This document shows, one piece after another, positions 1-9,762 of a stretch of 21,147 nt of DNA. The notes under the pieces were generated by a model, which was not told where the DNA came from, searched no databases, and worked only from the letters and a program-made list of their open reading frames with translations. The DNA lies in the IMG/VR virus record IMGVR_UViG_3300029268_000157, positions 1-21,147 of that record. One strand, written 5' to 3'. This DNA is from a virus. The stretch's first letter is position 1. The number at the start of each line of letters is the position of its first letter. The translations under genes were made by a program, and so were the position numbers.

Positions 1-1
1 A

Positions 2-559
2 GAATTATCTAAATGAAAATTCTATGAAGAAGATTATTTAAAATTTTCAATAACTCAATTAAGCAAATGAAGTGTTATCTTAGATGTATGAGCTAATATT
101 GGTAATCATACCATATATTGGTCTTATAAGTGATATAAGGTTATTGCTTTTGAGCCAATGAAAGAAAACTTTAAATTGTTATTACAAAATATATTCATAA
201 ATAATTTATGAGATAATGTAGAGGCTTATAATTTTTGATTGTGAGAAAAAAAAGAAACAGTTGAATTTCAAGTTGTACAGAATAATATGTGAGCTTGTAG
301 AAAATGAAAATGAGAAAAGGTTAAAATAAGGATGCTAGATGATTATAATTTTTGAAAAATAGATTTAATAAAAATAGATGTAGAGTGAATGGAATTAGAA
401 GTTTTGAAAGGCTGAATTGAAACTATTATAGGTTATAAACCTGACTTAATGGTGGAAATTAATAACATAGAAACACTTAAATTTATAGAAGAACTATGAT
501 ATAAAAAGGTTATGTGAAAACGAACAAACAAAAATATGTATTTTAAATATTTTACTTAA
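2..559 (+). CDS. FkbM-family SAM-dependent methyltransferase (5' partial)
   Basis: The gene is open from the first bases of the window, so its start lies upstream; about 185 codons are visible, ending at TAA. With TGA read as Gly the translation contains VILDVGANIGNHTIYWS (SAM-binding motif I, from about position 74), then AFEP, and later LIKIDVEGMELEVLKGG (from about 365), the signature pair of FkbM methyltransferases. TGA encodes the first Gly of DVGANIG and the Gly of DVEGME, both conserved in the family. FkbM enzymes O-methylate sugars or other small substrates, so a role in glycan decoration is plausible; the acceptor cannot be read from sequence. The next gene, a glycosyltransferase, begins 5 nt after the stop, suggesting one operon. 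There is no frameshift and codon use matches the rest of the window. The family call is secure; the substrate is unknown. Confidence 0.85.
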
Positions 560-564
560 AAACT

Positions 565-1299
565 ATGCAAACAGTAACAGCAGTTTTAACAATTTACAAA
601 AGAGTTGATAATTTAGAAAAACAAATTAAATCATTATTAGCTCAAACTTATAAGATTGATAAGTTTATTATAAATGTAAATCTAACGGAACGAAGAAGAG
701 AGTATACTTATATTATTAATAAGCTAATACCGTGAGCATTAATAATAGAGCATTCATTTAATTTAGGTGTTTGGAGTCGATTTTTTATTTCATTCAACGC
801 TAATACAGATTTTATATTTATTCTTGATGATGACATAATTCCTTGAACTTGATATATTCAGAATTGTATTGATTGTTATAATCAGAAACCTTGAATATAT
901 GGTAGCTGGGGTTCTAATTTTAAGAACTTAAAAATAAGAAAGGACAGAGATATATTAAGCGAAAGCAACAATATACCAAGTAAGATTACGCAAGTTGATA
1001 TGAGCGGTCATAGTTGGTTTTTTGGAAGGAGTAATTTATCTAGTATGTTTGATAAGTTGCCTAATGATTTAGAAAAATTCAAAGTATGTTGAGAAGAATT
1101 GTGGGTTAGTTATAGAGCTTTAGCTAATTGAATAAATACTTATGTTCCACCTATGAACAATCAAGAGCTTACTGGGAACTTAGAGCCTACATTATGACAC
1201 GACCAGAACGCCTGATTTAATCAATTCTGAAATAACTTATATCAAGAGTTTTATGATTATTGTATTTTAGATTGATTTTTACCACTTAATTTTAAATAA
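565..1299 (+). CDS. GT-A-like glycosyltransferase (family 2-like)
   Basis: A 244-aa protein starting at the only plausible ATG, 5 nt after the methyltransferase stop. The N-terminus MQTVTAVLTIYKRVDNLEKQ, followed by IKSLLAQTY, is typical of nucleotide-sugar-binding glycosyltransferases of the GT2/GT-A type. FIFILDDDIIPG supplies a DxD-like metal/nucleotide-sugar site at D88-D90. A later acidic segment CGEELWVSYRALANGINTY resembles the ED-containing acceptor region of these enzymes. TGA encodes Gly at several sites, including just after IIP. No membrane segment is obvious, so it probably acts in the cytoplasm. It sits in a four-gene sugar module directly upstream of terminase. Donor and acceptor are unknown. 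It could also be a diverged glycosyltransferase that has lost activity, but the DDD motif is intact. There is no Shine-Dalgarno; the leader is AAAAACT. Confidence 0.75.
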
Positions 1300-1301
1300 A
1301 A

Positions 1302-2126
1302 ATGACTCATAAGATTTGATTTATATGACAAGGTTTTATTGGTTGAAATATGGCTGATGATTTTGAAGAAAGATGATTTGAAATTGTAAGATATTCGTTA
1401 GATGAAAAGTACAAATGAAACTTAGAACAACTTAAAACTTGTGATATTGTTTTTGTGGCTGTCCCTACTCCCACCAAAAATAGAAAGTTTGACTCATCTA
1501 TCTTAGATGAAGCTATCAAGAACACTACGCCTTGACAGAAAATAGTAATTAAATCCACAATTATTCCTTGAACTACTGATAGACTACAAGAACAATACAA
1601 AGATAGATACTTTTTCCATTCAGCAGAGTTTCTTATGGAAAAATCAGCAAAACAAAATGTATCTAGTCCAAGTCGGAATATTGTTGGATATACTGAACAA
1701 TCTAAGCCTTATGCACAAGAACTAATGAATATTTTGCCTAAAAGCATAGAAATTATCTGTACAGCAAAAGAAAGTGAACTTTGAAAGTATTTTTGCAATT
1801 TTTTATTAACCTCAAAAGTATTAATGGCAAATTTGGTTTATGATATTTGTCAAAGAGATTGAATTAATTATAAAGTCATAAAGTATATAGCAGAAACTGA
1901 TACAAGAATTTGACCAAGTCATCTAAATATTTCTGACGATTGATGAAGATGAGCTTGATGACATTGTTTTCCCAAAGATGTGGCTACACTAAGAGAATAT
2001 TATGCCTATAAGAGTTATGTTTGAGATAATTTATTTTGAGCATTAGAAGAATACAACATAAAACTTTTAACGAATAGCTGAAAAAATTTAGAAATAACCA
2101 AAGAAGTTTATGGTATCAAGAATTAA
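1302..2126 (+). CDS. UDP-glucose/GDP-mannose dehydrogenase-like protein lacking the C-terminal domain
   Basis: A 274-aa protein. The N-terminus KIGFIGQGFIGGNMADDF is a Rossmann NAD-binding loop in which TGA supplies some of the glycines. FVAVPTPT, STIIPGTTDRL, SAEFLMEKSA and PSRNIVGY follow in the order of the family. The middle region has ELGKYFCNFLLTSKVLMAN and DTRIGPSHLNIS, then GRGAGGHCFPKD carrying the catalytic Cys at residue 222. TGA encodes four glycines around this motif, strong evidence for UGA=Gly. Family members oxidise UDP-glucose or related sugars to uronic acids with NAD and are usually around 400 aa or more; this one ends about 50 residues after the Cys, so the third (UDP-binding) domain is missing. 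It may be a reduced phage version, a non-catalytic binding protein, or inactive. Its 3' end overlaps the next gene by 17 nt. Confidence 0.85.
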
Positions 2127-2754
2127 ATTCGTTGTTACTCTTATTGAAAGAGAAAAACCAACAATAAATAAATCAATACAAAGTCTAAGGGATTGTTGAA
2201 TCAATGAAACCATATATATTTATGCTGAACCTTGAACTTATCAGATTGAAGATAATAATATTAAACTAGAAATTAATGAAGTAAAACGATGATGTTTTAT
2301 GAATTTTGATTATTCAATAAAACAAAATAAAGACAAGGAATATGTAATATATTTTCAAGATGATTATATTTTTAGGCAATGATTTAAAGAAGAACTTGAA
2401 AAAATTATATCAGAATGAAAAGATTTTGCTTATTATAATTTTATTCTTGATTATAGAGTTGCCGATGTAATAAGTAGACAAGGTTGGAATGATATAAGGA
2501 ATGGTTGGAGTAATATTTGAGCCTGTTATTTGTTTAATAACATTGAAAGAATAATCAACCACCCATTTTATGCAAATCATTTAAAAACTTATATACCAAA
2601 AAGAAACCAACAAATTGATGCTTGTATATGACAAATAGGTAAAGAGTTATGATTACCTTGTTATCTTCCTAGCTATTCTTATATAGCCCATATATGAGAG
2701 TCAACAATAGGGCATTCTGATAATAAATTATGAGTATTTTTTAAAAAACTATAA
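2110..2754 (+). CDS. Putative GT-A-like glycosyltransferase
   Basis: A 214-aa protein whose ATG lies inside the end of the dehydrogenase-like gene (17-nt overlap); the next in-frame Met is far downstream, so this start is favoured. The N-terminus MVSRIKFVVTLIEREKP with SIQSLRDCGI resembles a glycosyltransferase donor-binding start, and YVIYFQDDYIFRQGF contains a QDD metal-site-like motif about 80 residues in. The C-terminus has a histidine-containing IAHIGESTIGH. These resemble small GT-A fold enzymes, but similarity is weaker than for the gene at 565-1299. No membrane helix or signal peptide is evident. Its stop overlaps the terminase start (TAATG), implying translational coupling with the late genes. 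Its place in the sugar module supports a role in glycan assembly. It could be a different nucleotide-sugar-binding protein. Confidence 0.55.
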
Positions 2755-4274
2755 TGACAGACCAAGAATTATTATTAAATGTAATTTCAGAACAAAATAC
2801 TAGAGTAATATACTTAGAGCAAGATTTTTATAACTTTTTTTTATATTATTTCCAAAAACATATCAAATTCCCTGAATTAGCACCATTCCATAAAGACTGG
2901 TGTATATCAGCTCAAAAATGATTAAATCTGTATGTAGAATGACATAGGGAAAGTGCAAAGACCACTATTCTATGAATGGCTTTTGAAATTTGGAAAATAT
3001 GTTATGAAAAGACTGATTTTATTTGTAATCTTTGTTATGATAAAGACAAGGCTAAGAGTTTTAACAAACTTATTGCACAAGAACTTATACATAATAACTT
3101 AATAGAAGAAGACTTTTGAGTTTTATTCAGTAAAAAGTCAAGTGACTATGAAGACGATGATATTTCTGAAAAAGGAATTAGCGAATTTGTAACAACTAAT
3201 TATATTAAAGTTAAGGCATTCTGAATGTGAGAAGCTTTAAGATGAGAAATTTTTAATTCAAAGCTTAAATGAAATGTAAGACCTACTCATATCTTGTTTG
3301 ATGATTTGGATAATGATAAGAACACTAAGAATCTAAGAATAATTAAGGCAGATATGGACTTCTTGAATTGAGAGGTTATATGATGACTTGATAAGACTTG
3401 CTGACAGATTATATGGCTGTGAAATGTTATTAGAAAAGATTGAAGAAATGTAAGAAAGAAGCAAGAGGCTGTTAATAATCCTAATTGGATTGTTTATTCT
3501 AACTTTATTTATTGACCAGCTTGAACTAAATCTTGAACTATACTATGGAATAGATATGTTGAAACAGATAAGGAGGCAGAAGAAATTAATAAGGATAATA
3601 TTTGAACTAGCAATGTTATTAGTCTTGATGCTATAAGAAGAGAAGAAAAAAGTAATTTTGACCAAAATTTTCTCTGAATACCATTAATCAGGGGACAAAC
3701 TATTGTAAGAGATGAATGGATTAACTACACACAAGAACAAATTGATTTTGATTTTGTGCAAATATGAATAGACCCAGCTTTTAGCCTAAAAACTTGAAGT
3801 GATGCTATTGGGATTGCTGTAACAGGATTTAAGACAATTAATAATATTACTTATAGATATTGATTATATTGTAAGAAATTAGAATGAAGCCAAAAAGACG
3901 AAGATATAGCAGAAAAGATTATAACAAGCCTTTATATTAAATACAATGCTATCAGAGTTTTAATTGAGAAGAATAATGGTTGAGAATTATTTGCTAGAGT
4001 CTTACAAAAGAAAAGATTTAAAAATAAAGATTGAGAGGAAATATGAATGGCTATTGAGGTTGTAAATGCCACGAAAGATAAACTCACTAGATTTAAAGAA
4101 TATGAATGAGAATTAATGAGATGACAGATACTCTTTTATCCTGATTGTTCTGATTGGGTAAATGAATTATTAGATTTTACTGGTGATGAATGATGAGTTG
4201 ACAACTTAGTTGATGCGTGAGTATGGAGCTGGAAAGAGTATGAACACAAAGAATTTTATATATCAGTTAATTAA
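2754..4274 (+). CDS. terL: Phage terminase large subunit (ATPase/nuclease)
   Basis: A 506-aa protein, typical TerL length, that packages DNA into the prohead. The N-terminal ATPase has the P-loop-like GHRESAKTT at residues 63-71 (first Gly = TGA; Ala replaces the usual Gly before Lys) and a Walker B HILFDD with D183/D184. The C-terminal RNase H-like nuclease shows IGIDPAFSLKTG with D340, an IEKNNGG segment with E405, and the terminal VDNLVDAGVW with D487, the expected acidic residues. The start ATG overlaps the previous stop as TAATG. Glycine is written 31 times as TGA and only 6 times as GGN, a strong bias. No recognisable small terminase lies in the window; it may be upstream. The portal gene follows after one 87-aa gene. 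Confidence 0.93.
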
Positions 4275-4280
4275 TCTTTT

Positions 4281-4544
4281 ATGCTTGATAAAAATATAGA
4301 AAACATTTTTAAAACTTCTGAAAACATTGAAGACTTAACTAATAAGCTAGAGTCTGAATGATTTTTAGTTGAGTCTTGATTAGTTAGAAAATTATTGATT
4401 GAGAGGAAAAATAACAAAACAACAAAATATGAATTATTTATAAATAAAAAAATTACATATATTCGTAAAAAAAGAAAGATATTTAACTTAATTGACAAAT
4501 ACTCTCTTTTTGATACCAAAAAAAATACACTATCACAAAATTAG
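4281..4544 (+). CDS. Hypothetical protein, 87 aa
   Basis: A small gene between terminase and portal, starting 6 nt after the terminase stop and ending at TAG, one of only two TAG stops seen. The N-terminal half (MLDKNIENIFKTSENIEDL) is acidic and helical in character; the C-terminal half is very basic (ITYIRKKRKIF), so it could bind nucleic acid. Two TGA codons read as Gly (ESEGFLVESGL). I do not recognise a family. Position between TerL and portal might suggest a packaging accessory, but nothing in the sequence shows this. Open frame, tight spacing and in-frame TGA use typical of the neighbours support it as a real gene. Confidence 0.6.
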
Positions 4545-4587
4545 TATTAGTATAACTACAATAATTTATTAATCTGATTTATCTTGT

Positions 4588-5826
4588 ATGGATATATTTT
4601 GATTTGAAATTAAAAAGAAAACTCAAAAAATTGAATGATTAGACACTAATGTTATTTCTAATCTATCATCAAGAGGATTTAATTTTATTTGAACTTCATT
4701 AAATGCTTGTTGAGATGTTGTATTTTCTTTAAATACTTTTTATGAAATTCAAAATTATTCTACGGAAGCACAAGCATACAAAACTAAAATAGTAAGTTGG
4801 GTCTGAACTAATTGAATTTACTTAGAAGATAGCAACTGAAAAATTATAGAAGATACCGTAACACTTAATAAAGTTTTAAATGTTTTTTCTGATAATACTT
4901 TCAAACTATTTAAAGAAAAATATTTTACTCATCATTTTTGCAGTGGGGATATTTATATTTTCCCTCAAACAAATGTACTTTGAGAAATTAAAGCACAAGT
5001 TGTAGACAGTAGAACAATCAGAAAAAATGTAGATAATTTATGAAATATCCTTAAATATACTCAAACAACTAGATGAGTTTCTAAGGAAATACAAGCCGAC
5101 AATATGTATAACTCTATAGTAAGATATAATTCTGATAATCCTAGTTATTGAGCAAGTCTATATGAGAGTATATTATATGATGCAATGGCAGAGAAAGAAA
5201 CTTCAAGGCGTAATTACTATTTTTTCAAAAACAATGCAATGCCTAATGTTATCTTTATGCTTGACCCCGAAATTAAAGGAACCGAAGTAAAAGTTGCAGA
5301 TGATATGATAAATCAAAAATTCAAAGGTACTGAAAATAGTTTTAAACATATAGTTTCAAATTGAATAAAAGATGCTAAAGTGTTGGATATGAGTAACAAG
5401 GATTTAGATTTGATACAACTTAGAGAGTTTTTCATAAAAAAAATGTGAATGGTTTTTCAAATAGACCCTCGTATTATAGGCTATATACAATCAAGTTGAG
5501 CTGATAGGTCAATAACAAGCATAAGGAAAGAAGCTAAAGAAACTCTTACACAATTTGCAAACCAACTTGAAATTGATATGAATAATTTTTATAAAAAGTT
5601 TGTAGATAAAAAATTTAAGTTTGTTATTAAACTAGATAGTGAAAGTTTCGATGATAGAGATACTATTGAAGAAAACCAAAGAAAAGATATAGAACTTGGA
5701 TTACAAACTGTAGAAATGGTATGGAATGAAAGATGATATGATACAGCTAAATTGCCAGACCAAGCCAAAAAACCTCTAATCAAGAATAATATTATCCCAT
5801 TAGAGCAATCATCAGGTATTATTTAA
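4588..5826 (+). CDS. Phage portal protein (HK97-like)
   Basis: A 412-aa protein, the usual size for HK97-type portals, which form the dodecameric DNA channel at one capsid vertex and dock terminase. Recognisable features are FSLNTFYEI near the N-terminus, a central YGASLYESILYDAMAEKETS followed by FKNNAMPNVIF (portal crown/stem region), and REFFIKKMGMVFQIDPRIIGY with ADRSITSIRKEA, the typical segment before the C-terminal helices. It lies two genes after TerL and directly before the prohead protease, the canonical order. Glycine codons are 15 TGA to 7 GGN. The ATG follows a 43-nt AT-rich gap without a Shine-Dalgarno. The C-terminal region (NEERGYDT, PLIKNNIIPLE) is also portal-like. The family call is by motif and position together. 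Confidence 0.85.
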
Positions 5827-5845
5827 TTATTTAACTTATTTTATT

Positions 5846-7582
5846 ATGGATATTAAAAATTTGAAAAAGAAAGAGCTAAAAGATTTTATCAATAAAAACG
5901 GTTTTTTCTTTCATTTAGATTGCAAAATCTTAAAAGATAAAGCAATGAACTCTATAATGGCAGATAAAACTATAGATATGATTAAAACAGGTATTGAGTT
6001 GCCTGATTGAGAAGATGTACTAATTTATAAATGAATAGCATCGCAAAATTATTGACCTTGAGAAAAATCAAGAAATGGTTACAAGTATAATCAGAAAGGT
6101 TGGAGCTTTGATGATTATTTCAAAAACCCTCTTATATTATTTCAGCATAATGTAGAAGAGCCAATCTGACACGCCTTATCTTTTTGGTATGATAAAGCTA
6201 AAAATCTAAATATAATGTTTTTTGTTTATAAAGATACTCTTGAATGAACAGATAGAGTAAGAGTTGAAAAATGATTAATAACTGCATTGTCTACTGGAGC
6301 AATGACTGATGAATATAAATTTGAAGATGTAGCAACTTGAAAACTAATCTCAGAAGAAGAAGCAGTCGAAAAATATTGATGGGGTTGAATATATGACGCA
6401 TTTTGTGGGCAATCTGAAACCCTTATATTAGTTATAACTAAAGCAACTATGCTAGAAAATTCACTTGTTACTATTTGAAGCAATGAAGAAGCAATGGCAA
6501 TTCAAAATTGAATATGACAATTTGCTCACAATAAAGCAGAAGAATTAAAAGAAAAACTTTGAGATAAAATAAACGAAAGAAAAAATGCAGTTGTAGAACA
6601 CGAAGAAGAAAAAGAACAAGAACAAAATGAGGAAACTACAGAAGAAAACCAAGAGAAAGAGTTACAAGAAGAAAAACAAGAAGAAGTTTCAGAAACTATT
6701 AATGAGGAAACTACAGATGAAGTTATTGAGGAAGTTGAAACAGAAATAAACAAAGTAGTATCTTATAAATCTTACTCTTTATCTGATGAGTGAAAAGCTT
6801 GGGATTGAGTAGGAGCTAAAAAAAGACTAAAAGACTGGGCTACTGATTGAGATACTATTGATTATGTTAAGTATTCTAAAGGCTTCACTTGGTATGATGA
6901 AGAAAATTCAGAAACACTTTGAGCGTATAAACTACCTCATCACGATGTAGTTGATTGATGACTTGAAACTGTTTGGGGTTGAGTAAAGGCTGCAATGTGA
7001 GCATTATTAGGTGCAAGAGGTGGTGCTGATATACCAGAAGAAGAAAGAAAAGCAGTTTATAAACATCTAAGCAAACATTATTCTGAATTTGAAAAAGAAG
7101 CACCTGAATTTAATGAAATTAAAGAAGAAGTAAAAGAAGATTTAGAAACTCCTGAAACGATAGAAGCTCCTGTAGAACAGGATAAAATTGATAATCAAAA
7201 CGAAGAGTCTAATGAGTTTGCTTGAAAAAAAGCTATAGATAAACTTTTTAGTGATTTTGAAATAAAAATCTCTGAAATGGAATTATCTATAAGCAATAAA
7301 TTAGAAACTTTACAAAAAGATTATATTAGTGTTGAAACACACACAAAGGATATAGAAAGCTTGAAAAATAGCTTTGTGGAAAACTTAGAGTTAGTAAATA
7401 ATGAGTTAACTGATAAGATAAATTCATTAACAAAAGATAATGAGGAAATAGTAGATACTATAACCGAATTATTTGGAAAATTAAGGAATACAATTTTTTC
7501 ATCAGTTTGAAGTTATAAAGCTGAAAAAAAATCAAATTCTGAACTTGCTAAAAAATTACAAATAGCAAAAGGACAATTTTAA
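5846..7582 (+). CDS. Prohead maturation protease fused to a scaffold-like C-terminus
   Basis: A 578-aa protein, much longer than the 200-250 aa usual for HK97-type prohead proteases. Residues about 1-190 hold the protease: LILFQHNVEEPIGHALSFWY with candidate catalytic His101, and ITALSTGAMTDEYKFE with candidate Ser149; the 48-residue spacing fits the family. Residues about 210-300 are a Glu/Gln/Thr-rich acidic linker. Residues about 305-425 form a second domain (GKAWDGVGAKKRLKDWA, YKLPHHDVVDGG, GALLGARGGADIPEEE) resembling a module seen attached to other phage proteases and capsid proteins. Residues about 455-578 are heptad-like, consistent with a coiled-coil scaffold. The capsid protein has only a short N-terminal extension, so the scaffold is probably supplied here. 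Glycine is about 24 TGA to 15 GGN. Confidence 0.85.
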
Positions 7583-7603
7583 TATTTAATTTAATTTAAA
7601 AAA

Positions 7604-8731
7604 ATGAACAAATTAATAGATAGAATAAAAGAACTTAGAGCTGATATTATTTCAGCAGAAGTTTTTGAAAAAGAGGTTGCAGACTATGAAAAGAATGCAA
7701 ACGAAGTTGAACACACAACTAATACTGGATATGGTAAAGAATTAGTTCCAGTTGATACTCTTTCAGATACCGTATATAATTCAGTACCTGCTTATGCAAC
7801 ATTCCTTGATAAGTTACCTTGATTTCATTGAAACAATATGGGGGCTTCTGTTAAGGTTGCAGTTAAAGGCGAAGTATGATTTGCTGTAGGTAATTCAGAA
7901 TGGACTACTGGTGCAGGTATCCTTGCACAAGGGAAAAATAGACTAGGTACTGGAGATGTTACTATCACACAAGCACCTATGATAATTTCAGTAGATATTT
8001 CAAAAAAACTTACTAATCACTCTATTACTGATGTTGAAACCTCAGTTATGGAAGATATTAGTAAACAGGTTGTAAGAACTGCTGAAAGCATGATTATCAA
8101 TGGTGATACTTCCAACGCCTCAACTGGTAATGTTAACTGTGATGACGCTGTTCCAACTTCTACATTTGCTTCTGGTGCTGACGACCATAGACTATTACTA
8201 GATAATGGTATTAGAAAAATAGCATTAGCGGGTTGAGCAAATACTGGGTATATTGATGTATGAACACTTGAATTTGATGATTTTATTACAGTTAGAGCTT
8301 TGTTATGAGATTATTCTTATGATTTAGCTAATTTATTACTATTAATTAATGGCAATACATACAATAAGACTCTTACAATCGCAGAGTTCAAAAATCAATA
8401 TCAAAATGGTATTGCTTCAACAGTAGTTGATGGAAAATTACAAAACAAACTTGCTTGAGTAGAATATGTAGTTTGTAGAGATTTCGGATTGACACAAGCA
8501 GACTGAAAACAATCAGCAACTCCTGCTTCAAACACTAAAGGTTGATTTGCCTATATATACAAACCAGCTATTCAATGGGGTTATTGACAACCTATTGAGA
8601 TTGATGTTATCAAAATACCTTGAAAATGATATGCTGTTATTGCTACAGTTGAATTTGGTTTCACTATAGTAAATAAAAAAGCAGGTCAAACTTCTCCAAG
8701 TGTATGATTAGCAATCAATGCAACTGTGTAA
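7604..8731 (+). CDS. Major capsid protein (HK97 fold)
   Basis: A 375-aa protein immediately after the protease. It begins with a short charged helix (MNKLIDRIKELRADIISAEV), then ELVPVDTLSDTVYNSVPAYA, a typical start of the HK97-type P/N-arm region, and has a central VRTAESMIINGDTSNASTGN and a C-terminal GFAYIYKPAIQWGYGQPIEI followed by VEFGFTIVNKKAG, matching the A-domain end of such capsids. The N-terminal extension before the body is only about 40 residues rather than a full delta domain. Glycine usage is unlike the neighbours: 24 GGN codons against 13 TGA, whereas terminase has 6 against 31. A hairpin terminator follows 13 nt after the stop. The leader is an A-tract directly before ATG. 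Confidence 0.88.
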
Positions 8732-8744
8732 ATTTAAACTAATT

Positions 8745-8768
8745 GGGGGGTTATTTAGGCTCCCCTTT
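8745..8768 (+). terminator. Hairpin terminator after the capsid gene
   Basis: GGGGGG at 8745-8750 pairs with CTCCCC at 8760-8765 (one G-T wobble), with a 9-nt loop and a short TTT after it. In this very AT-rich DNA such a G-run facing a C-run is striking. The U-tract is short, so termination may be partial, or the hairpin may stabilise the 3' end of the capsid message. Confidence 0.6.
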
Positions 8769-8794
8769 AGGCAATAAAATTAACTAACCATTTT

Positions 8795-9190
8795 ATGATA
8801 AAAGTAAAATATATCGGCACAGAACATACTTTTGCAAAAGTATGAAATGAAAAAAAGAAAATACTTAATTGAGAGATTATAGAAATTCCAGAGGAAAGTA
8901 AAAAATTCTTTTTATCAAATTCATTTGAGCAGGTATGATGAAAAAGTAAAGAGGAAATTTTAGAATGAATTGAAAAAATAGAGAGAGAAACAAATAATGA
9001 CCGTTCTAATTTAGAAAGAGAAATTAAAGCTATTGAAACTCGTTTATTCAAAGAAATTTCAGAATTAGAAAATAATTTTGAAGTTAAAGAAAAAATGAGA
9101 CAAGAAAGAATTTCTAAATTAAATGAACAGTTAGAAAATGTTGAAGATGATTATACAGAAACTAAGAAAAGTAAAAAGAGTAAAAAATAA
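8795..9190 (+). CDS. Small coiled-coil protein of the head-tail region, unknown function
   Basis: A 131-aa protein, the first gene after the capsid hairpin. Residues 1-50 (MIKVKYIGTEHTFAKVGNEK, then GEIIEIPEESKKFFLSNSFE) resemble small SH3-like phage proteins found after capsid genes. Residues about 55-120 are highly charged with a heptad-like pattern (NLEREIKAIETRLFKEISEL), predicting a coiled coil, and the C-terminus is a Lys/Ser tail (TKKSKKSKK). A perfect 20-bp palindrome lies within codons 11-17. Position between capsid and connector suggests a head-decoration, neck or assembly role, but this is inference from place only. It is a real gene by open frame, in-frame TGA glycines and spacing to the next ATG (12 nt). 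Confidence 0.6.
8825..8844. repeat. Perfect 20-bp palindrome inside the post-capsid gene
   Basis: The half-site CATACTTTTG is followed directly by its exact reverse complement CAAAAGTATG. It lies 30 nt into the coding sequence at 8795, shortly after the capsid hairpin. It could be a dimeric protein's operator or an RNA hairpin near the start codon; chance occurrence in AT-rich DNA is not excluded. Confidence 0.5.
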
Positions 9191-9202
9191 TCTTTAAAAA
9201 TT

Positions 9203-9760
9203 ATGTCTAATTGGGTACAACTTACAGATGTTAAGAGTTATCTTTGAATTACTGATAGTAGTTCAGATGATAAGCTTAATATACTTATACCTGCAGTTCA
9301 AAAAACTTTAATAAATGTTATTGGAGATATTTCACAGTCTGATAAGACTGAACAAATATCTTGTTGCGATATTAATGGTTTAGATTGAAGTTTTTATGTT
9401 TCTAATTCAAATGTAACTGTAATTAAAGCTATTGACTGAACAAGTTATGTATGAGTTTTGAACCAAGACTATATGATAAGATTTTGAAGAAAGATTTTTA
9501 TAAATAATCTTGCTACTTTCATTGATACCACTAAGCAATTTAATTTTTTTGATATAACTTACACTAGTGGATATTCAACTATTCCTAGTGACTTACAGTT
9601 ATTAATGTATATTATGATTGCTTGAGAGATGAATAGGGATTGAGGTAAAGAAGTATCTAGCTATAAGGTGTGAGATGTGTCCATTAATTATATATCTAGT
9701 GAATCTTCGCCTATAATTATTCAATCAATTCTTTGAAATTACAAATTAGCCTCTATATAA
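9203..9760 (+). CDS. Head-tail connector protein (gp6-like adaptor)
   Basis: A 185-aa protein. The N-terminus WVQLTDVKSYLGITDSSSDD, then LNILIPAVQKTLINVIGD, is the characteristic start of HK97 gp6-like connectors: a short helix-turn region ('vk.yLgi...dD..l..li..a...i...'). The C-terminus (YIMIAGEMNRDGGKEVSSYK, then VGDVSINY) resembles the ending of that family, where a helix precedes a segment on serine-rich sheets. TGA encodes the Gly of YLGI. Such proteins form the ring under the portal that closes the neck. Here it has a central insertion (QISCCDINGLDGSFYVSNSN) that makes it longer than the roughly 100-aa minimal members but similar to the longer ones. The order with the next three genes is the standard neck gene cluster. 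Confidence 0.7.
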
Positions 9761-9762
9761 AA

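Noticed and set aside
4545-4587. Possible promoter in the gap before the portal gene (TATAAC-like words).
   Set aside because: In DNA this AT-rich, -10-like words occur everywhere; no paired -35 with proper spacing stands out.
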